Part shown: piece by piece, positions 17,296 through 24,861 of the stretch
How positions within the stretch are numbered: position 1 is the first letter of the stretch
Layout: each line of letters begins with the position of its first letter
NCBI GenBank assembly: GCA_900538705.1
Contig: UPZG01000009.1
Location: forward strand, 1-64,000
DNA: 64,000 nucleotides
Direction: 5' to 3'
From: an uncultured Porphyromonadaceae bacterium
Lineage (GTDB): Bacteria > Bacteroidota > Bacteroidia > Bacteroidales > Barnesiellaceae_A
Made by a program: the position numbers and the translations under genes
The notes under the pieces: model-generated
What the model was told of the DNA's origin: nothing
Database searches by the model: none
The model's input: the letters and a program-made list of their open reading frames with translations, nothing else

Positions 17296-17946
17296 ATGAA
17301 AATAGTAAATTTTGCAGAGCAAGACACTATCGTCAACCGGTTTATGAGTGAGTTGCGCGATGTCACCGTCCAGCAAGATAGGATGCGCTTTCGACGCAAC
17401 CTCGAAAGAATAGGCGAAATCATGGCATACGAGATAAGCAAAACTCTCGCCTATCAACCCCAAACTGTAGACACTCCATTGGGAACTACCACCGTAAACC
17501 TCCCTGCCGACAAAGTAGTACTCGCTACTATCCTGCGTGCCGGCATAGCTTTCCACCAAGGATTTCTACACTACATGGATAACGCCGAGAATGCCTTCGT
17601 ATCGGCATACAGGCAGTATAGCGACGAGACTCACTTCGACATACATGTAGAGTATATAGCATCGCCTTCCATCGATGGTAAAGTGCTCGTTCTTGCCGAC
17701 CCCATGTTAGCAACAGGTAGTTCTATGGAGTTATGCTATAAAGCCCTGCTCAGCAAGGGCAATCCCTCACACATACACCTTGCTGCAGCAATAGCAAGCC
17801 GCCAAGCAATATCGTTTGTAAAACAACACTTCCCCGAGAATATAACTGTATGGGTTGCTGCCATAGATGACGAATTGAATGCGCATGGCTATATTGTACC
17901 AGGATTAGGTGACGCCGGCGATCTCGCATACGGTACGAAAGACTAA
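17296..17946 (+). CDS. upp: Uracil phosphoribosyltransferase
   Basis: Salvages uracil to UMP with PRPP. In 216 residues: the PRPP-binding motif VLVLADPMLATGSSM (about 134-148) and the C-terminal uracil-binding stretch YIVPGLGDAGDLAYG. Length and motifs match Upp closely. It lies 12 bases after topA. Confidence 0.92.
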   Translation: MKIVNFAEQDTIVNRFMSELRDVTVQQDRMRFRRNLERIGEIMAYEISKTLAYQPQTVDTPLGTTTVNLPADKVVLATILRAGIAFHQGFLHYMDNAENAFVSAYRQYSDETHFDIHVEYIASPSIDGKVLVLADPMLATGSSMELCYKALLSKGNPSHIHLAAAIASRQAISFVKQHFPENITVWVAAIDDELNAHGYIVPGLGDAGDLAYGTKD

Positions 17947-18028
17947 GCAGAGACTTCAAAAGCCCATTTACAACGATGGTCTATTAAACAATATTTTTCA
18001 ATATAGTCTTCATAATGTAAAAATTTAT

Positions 18029-18036
18029 TATCTTTG
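18029..18036 (+). promoter_or_regulatory. -7 element before the GNAT-like gene
   Basis: TATCTTTG matches TAnnTTTG and lies 25 bases before the ATG at 18061. No clear -33 element was found. Confidence 0.5.
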
Positions 18037-18060
18037 CTGCAATAAAAAACAGAACTGAAA

Positions 18061-19191
18061 ATGGCTATTACAATCAAAGAAGTCTCAGATAAAAAAGCCC
18101 TCAAAGAGTTTGCTGCTTTCCCTGCCGACTATCTTTACAGGAACCATCCTTATTACGTGCCTCAACTCATATCAGATACCATGGGCACTTTTACACCTAC
18201 CGAAAACCCGGCTTACGACTTTTGCGAGGCCACTTGCTTTATGGCTTACCGCGATGGCAAACCGGTAGGACGTATTGCCGGCATCATCAATAATCACTTC
18301 AACGAGAAGGCTGGCAAGAAAGAAGGGCGATTTGGATTTGTCGATTTTATAGATGACGAGGAAGTAAGTAAAGCTCTATTCGAGGCTGTAGAAAATTGGG
18401 CTCGCCAAAAAGGCATGACCTCTATGCACGGTCCATTAGGCTTCACCGACATGGACCCCGAAGGTCTGCTCATAGAAGGATATGAGGAGTTAGGCACTTC
18501 TGTTACACTATATAGCTACCCCTACTATCGTAAACATATAGAAGCACTTGGTTATACCAAAGAAACCGACTGGTTGGAATATAAAATATATGTTCCAGAG
18601 AGCATCCCTGAGAAGCACCAACGCATCACTGAAATCGTTCGCAAGAAATACAACTTGCGTGTCATCAAATATACCAGCGCCAATAAGCTCATCAAAGAAT
18701 ACGGACAGAAAGTATTTAAGCTTATCAACGAAGCGTATGCCAATTTGTACGGCTACTCTGCCCTTTCACAACGACAAATAGACTATTACATTAAAATGTA
18801 CATACCTCTGTTACGATTGGAAAACCTTACTCTTATCGTAAACGAGGCTGACGAACTCGTAGGTGTTGGCATTGCATTTCCCTCACTTGCCAAGGCTTTA
18901 CAGAAATCACGAGGACGACTATTCCCGTTCGGTTTTATTCCTCTACTGAAAGCTCTTAAAGGCAAAAACGACGTAGTAGAATTGCTCTTGGTTGCTGTTC
19001 GTCCCGACTATCAAAGCAAAGGAGTGAATGCGCTGCTCTTCTCTGACCTCATTCCCGTATTCCAACAAAACGGATATGTATATGCCGAGAGCAATCCTGA
19101 ACTTGAGGAAAATAATAAAGTACAATCTCAATGGCAATACTTCGAACGAGTACAACATAAACGTCGTCGCGCTTTTTGTAAACCACTATAA
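18061..19191 (+). CDS. GNAT-fold family protein of unknown substrate
   Basis: A 376-residue cytosolic protein widespread in Bacteroidota. I see an N-terminal segment with RNHPYYVPQL and a putative acetyltransferase core (CFMAYRDGKPVGRIAGIINNHFNE, then EGRFGFVDFIDD). A second GNAT-like half follows near the C-terminus, with LLLVAVRPDYQSKGVNALLFSDLIPVFQQNGY resembling the acetyl-CoA binding motif (about 305-325). The substrate is unknown. It is followed by a terminator and a gene-free kilobase. Confidence 0.7.
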   Translation: MAITIKEVSDKKALKEFAAFPADYLYRNHPYYVPQLISDTMGTFTPTENPAYDFCEATCFMAYRDGKPVGRIAGIINNHFNEKAGKKEGRFGFVDFIDDEEVSKALFEAVENWARQKGMTSMHGPLGFTDMDPEGLLIEGYEELGTSVTLYSYPYYRKHIEALGYTKETDWLEYKIYVPESIPEKHQRITEIVRKKYNLRVIKYTSANKLIKEYGQKVFKLINEAYANLYGYSALSQRQIDYYIKMYIPLLRLENLTLIVNEADELVGVGIAFPSLAKALQKSRGRLFPFGFIPLLKALKGKNDVVELLLVAVRPDYQSKGVNALLFSDLIPVFQQNGYVYAESNPELEENNKVQSQWQYFERVQHKRRRAFCKPL

Positions 19192-19233
19192 TAATAAAGT
19201 CTACATATAGAGTTGTATCAACACTAATAACAG

Positions 19234-19280
19234 CCATTGCATCGTGTCTTTACAATAAGACCGATGCAATGGTATTTTTA
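19234..19280 (+). terminator. Terminator after the GNAT-like gene
   Basis: CCATTGCATCG (19234-19244) pairs with CGATGCAATGG (19262-19272), and GTCTT/AAGAC extend the stem inside. It is followed by TATTTTTA. Confidence 0.85.
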
Positions 19281-19734
19281 TGTACATAGTCAAAATTTAT
19301 TATATAGAACAAACAATATATTAAATATCAATTATCTACATTGACATATAAACATCAAGATATCCATTGTATAAGCATCACGATGCATTGCTTTATATAT
19401 TATAAAAGGGAAAAAAGCACATAAAAAAGAAGTGACTTTACTACTGCTTGCACTCTTACCACCCGACACTCCCCTTTGTTACACGATAAAATTTTATTCT
19501 TATACGATATAATACACTTTTTCACATATATAAACAGGTATACATTCACCATATATTAACTTTAAGTAATCATCATTACAAAATGTATACAAAAACAGAC
19601 TATCAACATAGTACATATTTACGATAAAAAAAGGATGATGCAACGCACAACTTAATATTTATCAACAGTGGCATGAATATGCACTACAATATCTTAAAAA
19701 ACGATTTTTTGACCCAAATATCAGATCAAAGCAT
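19281..19734. other. AT-rich gene-free stretch
   Basis: No reading frame, tRNA or clear dyad was recognised in these roughly 450 bases between the preceding terminator and the putative small RNA promoter. One TTATCAACA 9-mer occurs at 19659-19667. Confidence 0.5.
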
Positions 19735-19742
19735 TATCTTTG
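19735..19742 (+). promoter_or_regulatory. -7 element of the putative small RNA
   Basis: TATCTTTG matches TAnnTTTG exactly. A TTTG occurs at 19708-19711, but with a 23-base gap rather than 19-21, so the -33 assignment is weak. Confidence 0.5.
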
Positions 19743-19748
19743 CACCGT

Positions 19749-19957
19749 GAAAAGGAAAATATCGTATAATTCAACAATATCAAGAAAGAACAACTAATTT
19801 CTATACTCAGACTGGTACGAGATGTATAGGGACTGAGGGGGTTATACTTTCGTTCCCTAATTAATAAAGTATAACCAGGGGGAGGCCTTTTTATGCCACG
19901 GAGGCCTCCCTTTCATACAAGAGAACCGCCCGCAAGACGGCTCTCTTTGTTTTTTAT
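19749..19957 (+). ncRNA. Putative structured small RNA, family not recognised
   Basis: A promoter-like -7 element, no reading frame and strong secondary structure. An 11-base stem pairs GGTTATACTTT (19840-19850) with AAAGTATAACC (19866-19876). Its loop holds TCCCT (19854-19858), complementary to AGGGA (19828-19832), a possible pseudoknot. CTATAC (19801-19806) can pair with GTATAG (19824-19829). A GC-rich hairpin (19880-19910) and a terminator (19919-19957) follow. The ends are estimates. It does not look like tmRNA, RNase P, SRP RNA or 6S RNA to me, and no gene lies downstream on this strand to make it a leader. Confidence 0.55.
19919..19957 (+). terminator. Terminator of the putative small RNA
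   Basis: GAGAACCG (19921-19928) pairs with CGGCTCTC (19938-19945) with one mismatch, extended by AA/TT, and is followed by TGTTTTTTA. A second GC-rich hairpin lies just upstream (GGGAGGCC 19880-19887 with GGCCTCCC 19903-19910). Confidence 0.7.
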
Positions 19958-20170
19958 AGAATGACATATATATATGTTCCTTCATAACGATACCATTTTT
20001 TCACAGAACCAATATATACGCCACACTGTTCACATACTACCCGAACGACACTATTACAAGCGCCTCTCTTGCATTTTATTTACGAAATATATAGTTATAG
20101 TCCTTGTGAAAGAGATAGCAGCCACAAGCAAAATTTAAGACAACTATCACAATCCGTACCACAAAAGAAA
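19958..20170. other. Gene-free stretch between the small RNA and the cysS terminator
   Basis: I recognise nothing in these bases beyond AT-rich spacer. Confidence 0.5.
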
Positions 20171-20209
20171 GATGTGTCATAATGCATTACTACTACATCA
20201 TGACACATC
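20171..20209 (-). terminator. Terminator of cysS
   Basis: A perfect 10-base inverted repeat, GATGTGTCAT (20171-20180) and ATGACACATC (20200-20209). On the minus strand it is followed by TTTCTTTTG. It lies 58 bases beyond the cysS stop. Confidence 0.75.
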
Positions 20210-20267
20210 CGGTATATAATGAAATAACTTTTATTTTCACTGCTACAAAACAGCGATCATACAAGCT

Positions 20268-21740
20268 TTACTTCAACTTCCACTCTGTTCCTTCTTTTGT
20301 ATCTTTTATCTCGAAACCTATCTCGCTAAGTTTGTCGCGAATAAAATCGCTCATAGCCCAGTCTTTGCGAGCCTTTGCCTCACGTCGCACATCGAGTAAC
20401 AGATCGATAGCCTTGCTATAAGCCTCATTACCACCTTCATTTGATTCGGTAGAATCTACAAGGCCGAGAATATCGAAAATATATACCCGCATAGTTTCAC
20501 GCAAGGTCTCTATATCGACTGCCGTAAGGGTACCCTTTCCGGCTAAAACAGAGTTCACAATACGCACTGCATCGAAAAGATGCGATATGACAATAGGCGT
20601 TGACAAGTCATCGTTCATAGCCTCGTCACATTTCTGCGCGAGCTCGTTTACCGAGAAAGTAGATACATCCGACGGCGTGAGCTTATCTACATTGTGCCAA
20701 CCCTCCATCAAGCGATTGTACGCCTTCTCAGATGCCTGCAATGCTTCGTTACTGAAATCGACAGTACTGCGATAATGCGCTTGCAAAATAAAGAATCGGA
20801 TGGTCATAGGAGAATAGGCCTGTTGCAACATCGGATGCGACCCAGCAAAGAAGTTGTCGAGCGTAATGAAGTTACCCAAAGATTTACCCATCTTCTGCCC
20901 ATTGATGGTTATCATGTTATTATGCATCCAATAACGCACAGTCTCGTGTCCTTGCGCAGCTACCGATTGTGCTATCTCACACTCATGATGCGGGAAAAGC
21001 AGGTCCATGCCACCACCATGTATATCGAATACATCGCCCAGATACTTGGCACTCATCGTAGAACACTCCAGGTGCCACCCCGGGAATCCGTCGCTCCAAG
21101 GCGATGGCCAACGCATAATATGTTCGGGAGCTGCCTTTTTCCACAATGCGAAATCATACGGATGCTTCTTTTCGGTCTGTCCATCCAATTCGCGCGTAGT
21201 ATTCATCAACTCTTCAATATTACGCCCCGATAATTTTCCATAATGATACTTGCTGTTATACTTCTCAACATCAAAATACACCGAACCGTTGCTCACATAA
21301 GCAAAACCAGCATCGAGAATACGCTTAATATATTCTATCTGCTCTATGATATGACCCGATGCATGCGGTTCTATGCTGGGAGGCAAGACATTGAGAGCCT
21401 CCATCGCCTTATGATAGCGATTAAGATAAAACTGCACTACCTCCATGGGCTCGAGCTGCTCCAAGCGAGCTTTCTTGGCAATCTTGTCCTCACCATCATC
21501 GGCATCGTGTTCGAGGTGTCCCACATCGGTAATATTACGTACATAACGTACTTTATACCCCAAATGTGTGAGATAGCGAAACAACACATCGAACGTAATA
21601 GCCGGGCGAGCATGCCCTAAATGTGCATCACCATACACTGTCGGGCCACACACGTACATGCCCACGTGAGGTGCATTAACAGGTATAAATTGCTCTTTCT
21701 TACGACTGAGCGTATTGTAGATATACAAAGGATTTTCCAT
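20268..21740 (-). CDS. cysS: Cysteinyl-tRNA synthetase
   Basis: Charges tRNA-Cys. The 490-residue class I synthetase has the HIGH-type motif HLGH (40-43) after YVCGPTVYGD, zinc-binding residues including GWHLECSTMS and HHECEIAQS, and a KMSKS loop written KMGKS (near 283, INGQKMGKSLGN). The ATG at 21740 is the only sensible start. It is transcribed alone, with its own promoter at 21764-21795 and a terminator beyond the stop. Confidence 0.96.
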   Translation of the reverse strand: MENPLYIYNTLSRKKEQFIPVNAPHVGMYVCGPTVYGDAHLGHARPAITFDVLFRYLTHLGYKVRYVRNITDVGHLEHDADDGEDKIAKKARLEQLEPMEVVQFYLNRYHKAMEALNVLPPSIEPHASGHIIEQIEYIKRILDAGFAYVSNGSVYFDVEKYNSKYHYGKLSGRNIEELMNTTRELDGQTEKKHPYDFALWKKAAPEHIMRWPSPWSDGFPGWHLECSTMSAKYLGDVFDIHGGGMDLLFPHHECEIAQSVAAQGHETVRYWMHNNMITINGQKMGKSLGNFITLDNFFAGSHPMLQQAYSPMTIRFFILQAHYRSTVDFSNEALQASEKAYNRLMEGWHNVDKLTPSDVSTFSVNELAQKCDEAMNDDLSTPIVISHLFDAVRIVNSVLAGKGTLTAVDIETLRETMRVYIFDILGLVDSTESNEGGNEAYSKAIDLLLDVRREAKARKDWAMSDFIRDKLSEIGFEIKDTKEGTEWKLK

Positions 21741-21763
21741 TGCGATACGTATTTAGTAAAATA

Positions 21764-21795
21764 CAAAATTACACGATAATATCGGCAAAAACAAG
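21764..21795 (-). promoter_or_regulatory. Probable promoter of cysS
   Basis: On the minus strand CTTG (21792-21795), 20 bases, then TAATTTTG (21764-21771). The -7 is exact and the -33 has one mismatch. Confidence 0.6.
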
Positions 21796-21893
21796 GTACA
21801 GAGTACAAAATAAGTCCAGATAGGTAGTGAGATAAGAACTTGCCAAGGGAGCACAACAGATAAGCCAACCACTAAACCACACAACACGTACAA

Positions 21894-22988
21894 CTATTTG
21901 ACGGCAATACTCACCGTTCGAGCTACAGCACGACTAAGCGAAGCCCCTTCCAATCCACGCGCTACAATAGTACCATCGGCAGCAAAAAGGATTGTATATG
22001 GCAAGTCATTGATTGCATACAAGTCGGCAGGTCGCTCACGAGCACCGAGGATTTGTCGCCACGGTATTTTCTTGGCTGCAATTATCTCACGACTATCTGC
22101 GGGGGCGTCCCATAACGCAATACCTACGACCGACAATCCCTTACCGTTATACCGGCGATAAATCTCCATCACATCCCTGGGTGCAGCATTGTCCCACGAT
22201 GCCCAAAACAAAGCCAACACAGGTATGTTGTGTCCCACAAAATCACTCAACGAAACACGACCGCTGTCTGTCTCAACCGTAAAATCAATAAATGGCTTAC
22301 CTACCGCCGAAAGTGATTTATAACGAATAATATCGAGCTCCTCTTTGACAATAGAATATGTAAGCAGCTGAGAAGGTACCTGCTTGGCTATAGAATCAAC
22401 CTCTGTGATGTCGCGCTCCTTATTGGTAAGCCATCGTCTGAAGGCAATAGCACCTACAATATCGTTGGGATGCGCCTTCACCGTACGCCACACATTCTCA
22501 TCGAATCGACGACTTATTTCGCGCTCTTTTTCGTCTAAACTATCAAGAGCCTCACGACGGCTTATCTTTCGCTCTTCCACCAGTTGCATGATACTGTCTA
22601 CCTCTACCTGATAAGCATCAAATAACATCCTGTTACAATCATCATAAGCGTTGAGGGCATCATTGAGCGGAGCTCCCGTAGTGGGCATATACTCCATCAT
22701 ATCGGCAAAGAGCGTATCGGCCGGCTCTACAATAAGCGGGAAGTAATAGCTACCCTCCTCTATGACTGCAAAAAACGGAGTATCTACCACTCCGGCAAAA
22801 CTAAACATTCCATCGCGTACAACAGCAGTATCTATACGCATGTCAGTTACATAATCGGTAAGATAAATCTCTCGCCCCTCCATCTCCTCGTCTATAATAC
22901 CCTCGATATAGTAGGTATTATTCGGAGTTTGACAGGCAACAAGTGTCGTCAGGAGCAAGACTACAAACAAAATTTTTTTTGTTTTCAT
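21894..22988 (-). CDS. TlpA/AhpC-TSA-like lipoprotein lacking the redox cysteines
   Basis: A 364-residue protein starting MKTKKILFVVLLLTTLVAC, a lipoprotein signal with the lipobox cysteine, so exported and membrane-anchored. An N-terminal DUF4369-like beta domain (YIEGIIDEEMEGREIYL) is followed by a helical middle and a C-terminal thioredoxin-like domain (SAVGKPFIDF...IPVLALFWASW). Where active relatives have WCxPC, this protein has WDNAAP (265-270). It cannot act as a thiol oxidoreductase through that site. A longer frame reaches 23057, but the ATG at 22988 gives the proper signal peptide. Confidence 0.82.
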   Translation of the reverse strand: MKTKKILFVVLLLTTLVACQTPNNTYYIEGIIDEEMEGREIYLTDYVTDMRIDTAVVRDGMFSFAGVVDTPFFAVIEEGSYYFPLIVEPADTLFADMMEYMPTTGAPLNDALNAYDDCNRMLFDAYQVEVDSIMQLVEERKISRREALDSLDEKEREISRRFDENVWRTVKAHPNDIVGAIAFRRWLTNKERDITEVDSIAKQVPSQLLTYSIVKEELDIIRYKSLSAVGKPFIDFTVETDSGRVSLSDFVGHNIPVLALFWASWDNAAPRDVMEIYRRYNGKGLSVVGIALWDAPADSREIIAAKKIPWRQILGARERPADLYAINDLPYTILFAADGTIVARGLEGASLSRAVARTVSIAVK

Positions 22989-23010
22989 AAACAATAACCA
23001 ATAACGGCTG

Positions 23011-23018
23011 CAAAGATA
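23011..23018 (-). promoter_or_regulatory. -7 element of the TlpA-like gene
   Basis: Read on the minus strand as TATCTTTG, matching TAnnTTTG, 23 bases before the start codon at 22988. No -33 match was seen. Confidence 0.5.
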
Positions 23019-23160
23019 ACGATAAAGGAGATAGCCGTATAGAAATTTTTGGGGCAATTAAAATTTTTTCTTGCTCTTGTCCTCAACCAGCTAACCAAGT
23101 GGTTAGAAGGTTATCTGATGCAGCATAAAAAATAATTTTTCAGAAATTAACCCCTACAAA

Positions 23161-23192
23161 GTTGTACAGTATATCATTTTTCAATACCTTTG
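23161..23192 (+). promoter_or_regulatory. Promoter of the metK leader
   Basis: GTTG (23161-23164), 20 bases, then TACCTTTG (23185-23192). The -7 is exact and the -33 has one mismatch. The transcript would begin near 23199, a few bases before the riboswitch. Confidence 0.7.
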
Positions 23193-23204
23193 CACCACGT
23201 AAAA

Positions 23205-23254
23205 TGTGGAAGGATTTGGCTGCTTGCAACCACAGAAAAAAATGCTAAAACTGC
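23205..23254 (+). ncRNA. SAM-II-type riboswitch upstream of metK
   Basis: The P1 stem TGTGG (23205-23209) / CCACA (23230-23234) encloses GGATTTGG and CTGCTTGCA, followed by an A-run and AATGCTAAAAC. These blocks (GGAUUU next to P1, UUGCA, then AAUGCUAAA) are the conserved core of SAM-II riboswitches, which fold as an H-type pseudoknot around S-adenosylmethionine. The next gene makes that ligand, so feedback control of metK is expected. ACGTAAAA (23197-23204) is complementary to TTTTACGT (23301-23308) and may close the leader. Confidence 0.82.
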
Positions 23255-23343
23255 GTCTTTCAAAGCCACCCTCTATATCGGGGGTAGCAATAGGTTCAAG
23301 TTTTACGTTTTCTTTCCGTTTTACAACGAGGTTATTCACATGA
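23242..23343 (+). CDS. Possible 33-residue leader peptide inside the SAM-II element
   Basis: Opens at the ATG of the conserved riboswitch block AATGCTAAA and runs 33 codons to TGA at 23341-23343, 55 bases before metK. The product would begin MLKLRLSKPP. No Shine-Dalgarno sequence is visible, and the frame may be chance. If translated, SAM binding would hide its start codon. Confidence 0.25.
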   Translation: MLKLRLSKPPSISGVAIGSSFTFSFRFTTRLFT

Positions 23344-23398
23344 AGAACCTTCGCATACTGTTTGTATAATTTTGTATTACTTATAATAGGAAACTACT

Positions 23399-24718
23399 AT
23401 GAACTATTTATTCACATCGGAATCAGTGTCGGAAGGACACCCCGATAAAGTGGCCGACCAATTGTCGGATGCCGTACTGGACGAATTTTTGGCACAAGAC
23501 CCCAACTCGAAAGTTGCCTGCGAGACTTTGGTAACTACCGGACAAGTAGTTTTGGCCGGCGAGGTGAAATCGACAGCTTATGTAGACCTTATGGATACTG
23601 CACGCCGCGTCATAAATCGCATAGGTTATAACAAAAGCGCTTATAAATTCGATGGCGATTCATGTGGTATCTTTTCGGCTATTCACGAGCAAAGTGTCGA
23701 CATTAATCGTGGCGTAGAACGTAAAGATCCTATGGAACAAGGTGCCGGCGACCAAGGTATGATGTTTGGCTATGCTTGTAATGAAACAGACAACTACATG
23801 CCACTATCGCTTGAATTGTCGCACCTGCTACTTATAGAACTGGCCAAGATACGTCGTGAAGGAAAACAAATGACCTATCTGCGCAAAGGGAAAGAGGTAT
23901 CGTACCTGCGTCCTGACTCAAAATCGCAAGTAACAATAGAATATAACGAAAAAAATCAGCCTGTAAGAGTACACACTATTGTCATCTCCACACAGCACGA
24001 CGAGTTTATAACTGCCGACGACAATACGCCCGAAGCCCAAGAACGTGCCGACGCCGATATGCTCGCAAGGATATACAACGATGTGAAAAGCATCTTGCTG
24101 CCCCGTGTCAAAGCCCAACTTCCGGCAAGAGTACAGGCTCTCTTCGACGATAATCTGAAACTGCTGGTCAACCCGACAGGTAAGTTTGTGATAGGTGGCC
24201 CTCACGGCGATACTGGACTGACCGGACGTAAAATTATTGTCGATACCTACGGAGGTAAAGGAGCCCATGGTGGTGGTGCCTTCTCGGGTAAAGACCCGTC
24301 GAAAGTAGACCGTTCGGCAGCGTACGCAGCTCGCCATATAGCCAAAAATCTTGTCGCTGCAGGTGTTGCCGACGAAGTACTGGTACAAGTTTCATACGCC
24401 ATAGGTGTAGCCCAACCGGTGAGCATCTATGTAAATACTTACGGAAAATCGCACGTCAAGGAGAGCGACGCCGAAATTGCCGAGATAGTAAAACGCCTCT
24501 TCGACCTGCGTCCGCGAGCCATAGAAGAACGCCTCAAATTACGTAACCCCATCTACGAGGAGACAGCATCTTACGGTCACATGGGTCGTACCCCACGCAC
24601 TGTCACAAAGGTTTTCACATCGCGTTACCTGGCACAACCTATTGTACGTGAAGTAGAACTCTTCACATGGGAGAAACTCGACTATGTAGAACCTATCCGC
24701 AAAGCATTCGGATTGTAA
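23399..24718 (+). CDS. metK: S-adenosylmethionine synthetase
   Basis: Makes SAM from methionine and ATP. The 439-residue product has the family motifs SEGHPDKVADQLSDAVLD (methionine and ATP binding), GAGDQGMMFGYA and GGGAFSGKDPSKVDRSAAYAAR. It is somewhat longer than the E. coli enzyme (384) because of insertions, as in Bacteroidota (for example the stretch near TYLRKGKEVSYLRPDSKSQV). It stands alone between a SAM-II leader and a strong terminator. Confidence 0.97.
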   Translation: MNYLFTSESVSEGHPDKVADQLSDAVLDEFLAQDPNSKVACETLVTTGQVVLAGEVKSTAYVDLMDTARRVINRIGYNKSAYKFDGDSCGIFSAIHEQSVDINRGVERKDPMEQGAGDQGMMFGYACNETDNYMPLSLELSHLLLIELAKIRREGKQMTYLRKGKEVSYLRPDSKSQVTIEYNEKNQPVRVHTIVISTQHDEFITADDNTPEAQERADADMLARIYNDVKSILLPRVKAQLPARVQALFDDNLKLLVNPTGKFVIGGPHGDTGLTGRKIIVDTYGGKGAHGGGAFSGKDPSKVDRSAAYAARHIAKNLVAAGVADEVLVQVSYAIGVAQPVSIYVNTYGKSHVKESDAEIAEIVKRLFDLRPRAIEERLKLRNPIYEETASYGHMGRTPRTVTKVFTSRYLAQPIVREVELFTWEKLDYVEPIRKAFGL

Positions 24719-24739
24719 TCTTATTTACCTATCTATACA

Positions 24740-24788
24740 ATTCGGCGGCAAGTCTTCTTTTATAGATTTGCCGCCGAATATATTTTTA
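24740..24788 (+). terminator. Terminator of metK
   Basis: A perfect 12-base stem, ATTCGGCGGCAA (24740-24751) and TTGCCGCCGAAT (24768-24779), followed by ATATTTTTA, 21 bases after the stop. Confidence 0.92.
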
Positions 24789-24861
24789 ACATCGCCCTAC
24801 TTTCACACCACTTTCTGACTTCGTCCCCTTACATTTTTTGTTTACACGATAAGCTCTTCTT

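Noticed and set aside
19659..19667. TTATCAACA far from the proposed origin
   Set aside because: A single 9-mer in an AT-rich gap is expected by chance now and then. No skew change and no cluster here, so it is not taken as a second origin; it also tempers the weight put on single boxes at 45.5-46 kb.
21243..21620. A 125-codon plus-strand frame antisense to cysS
   Set aside because: It lies wholly inside a conserved essential gene; no promoter or recognisable domain.
22989..23057. Longer N-terminus for the TlpA-like lipoprotein
   Set aside because: It would bury the lipoprotein signal peptide 23 residues inside the chain and run across its -7 promoter element.
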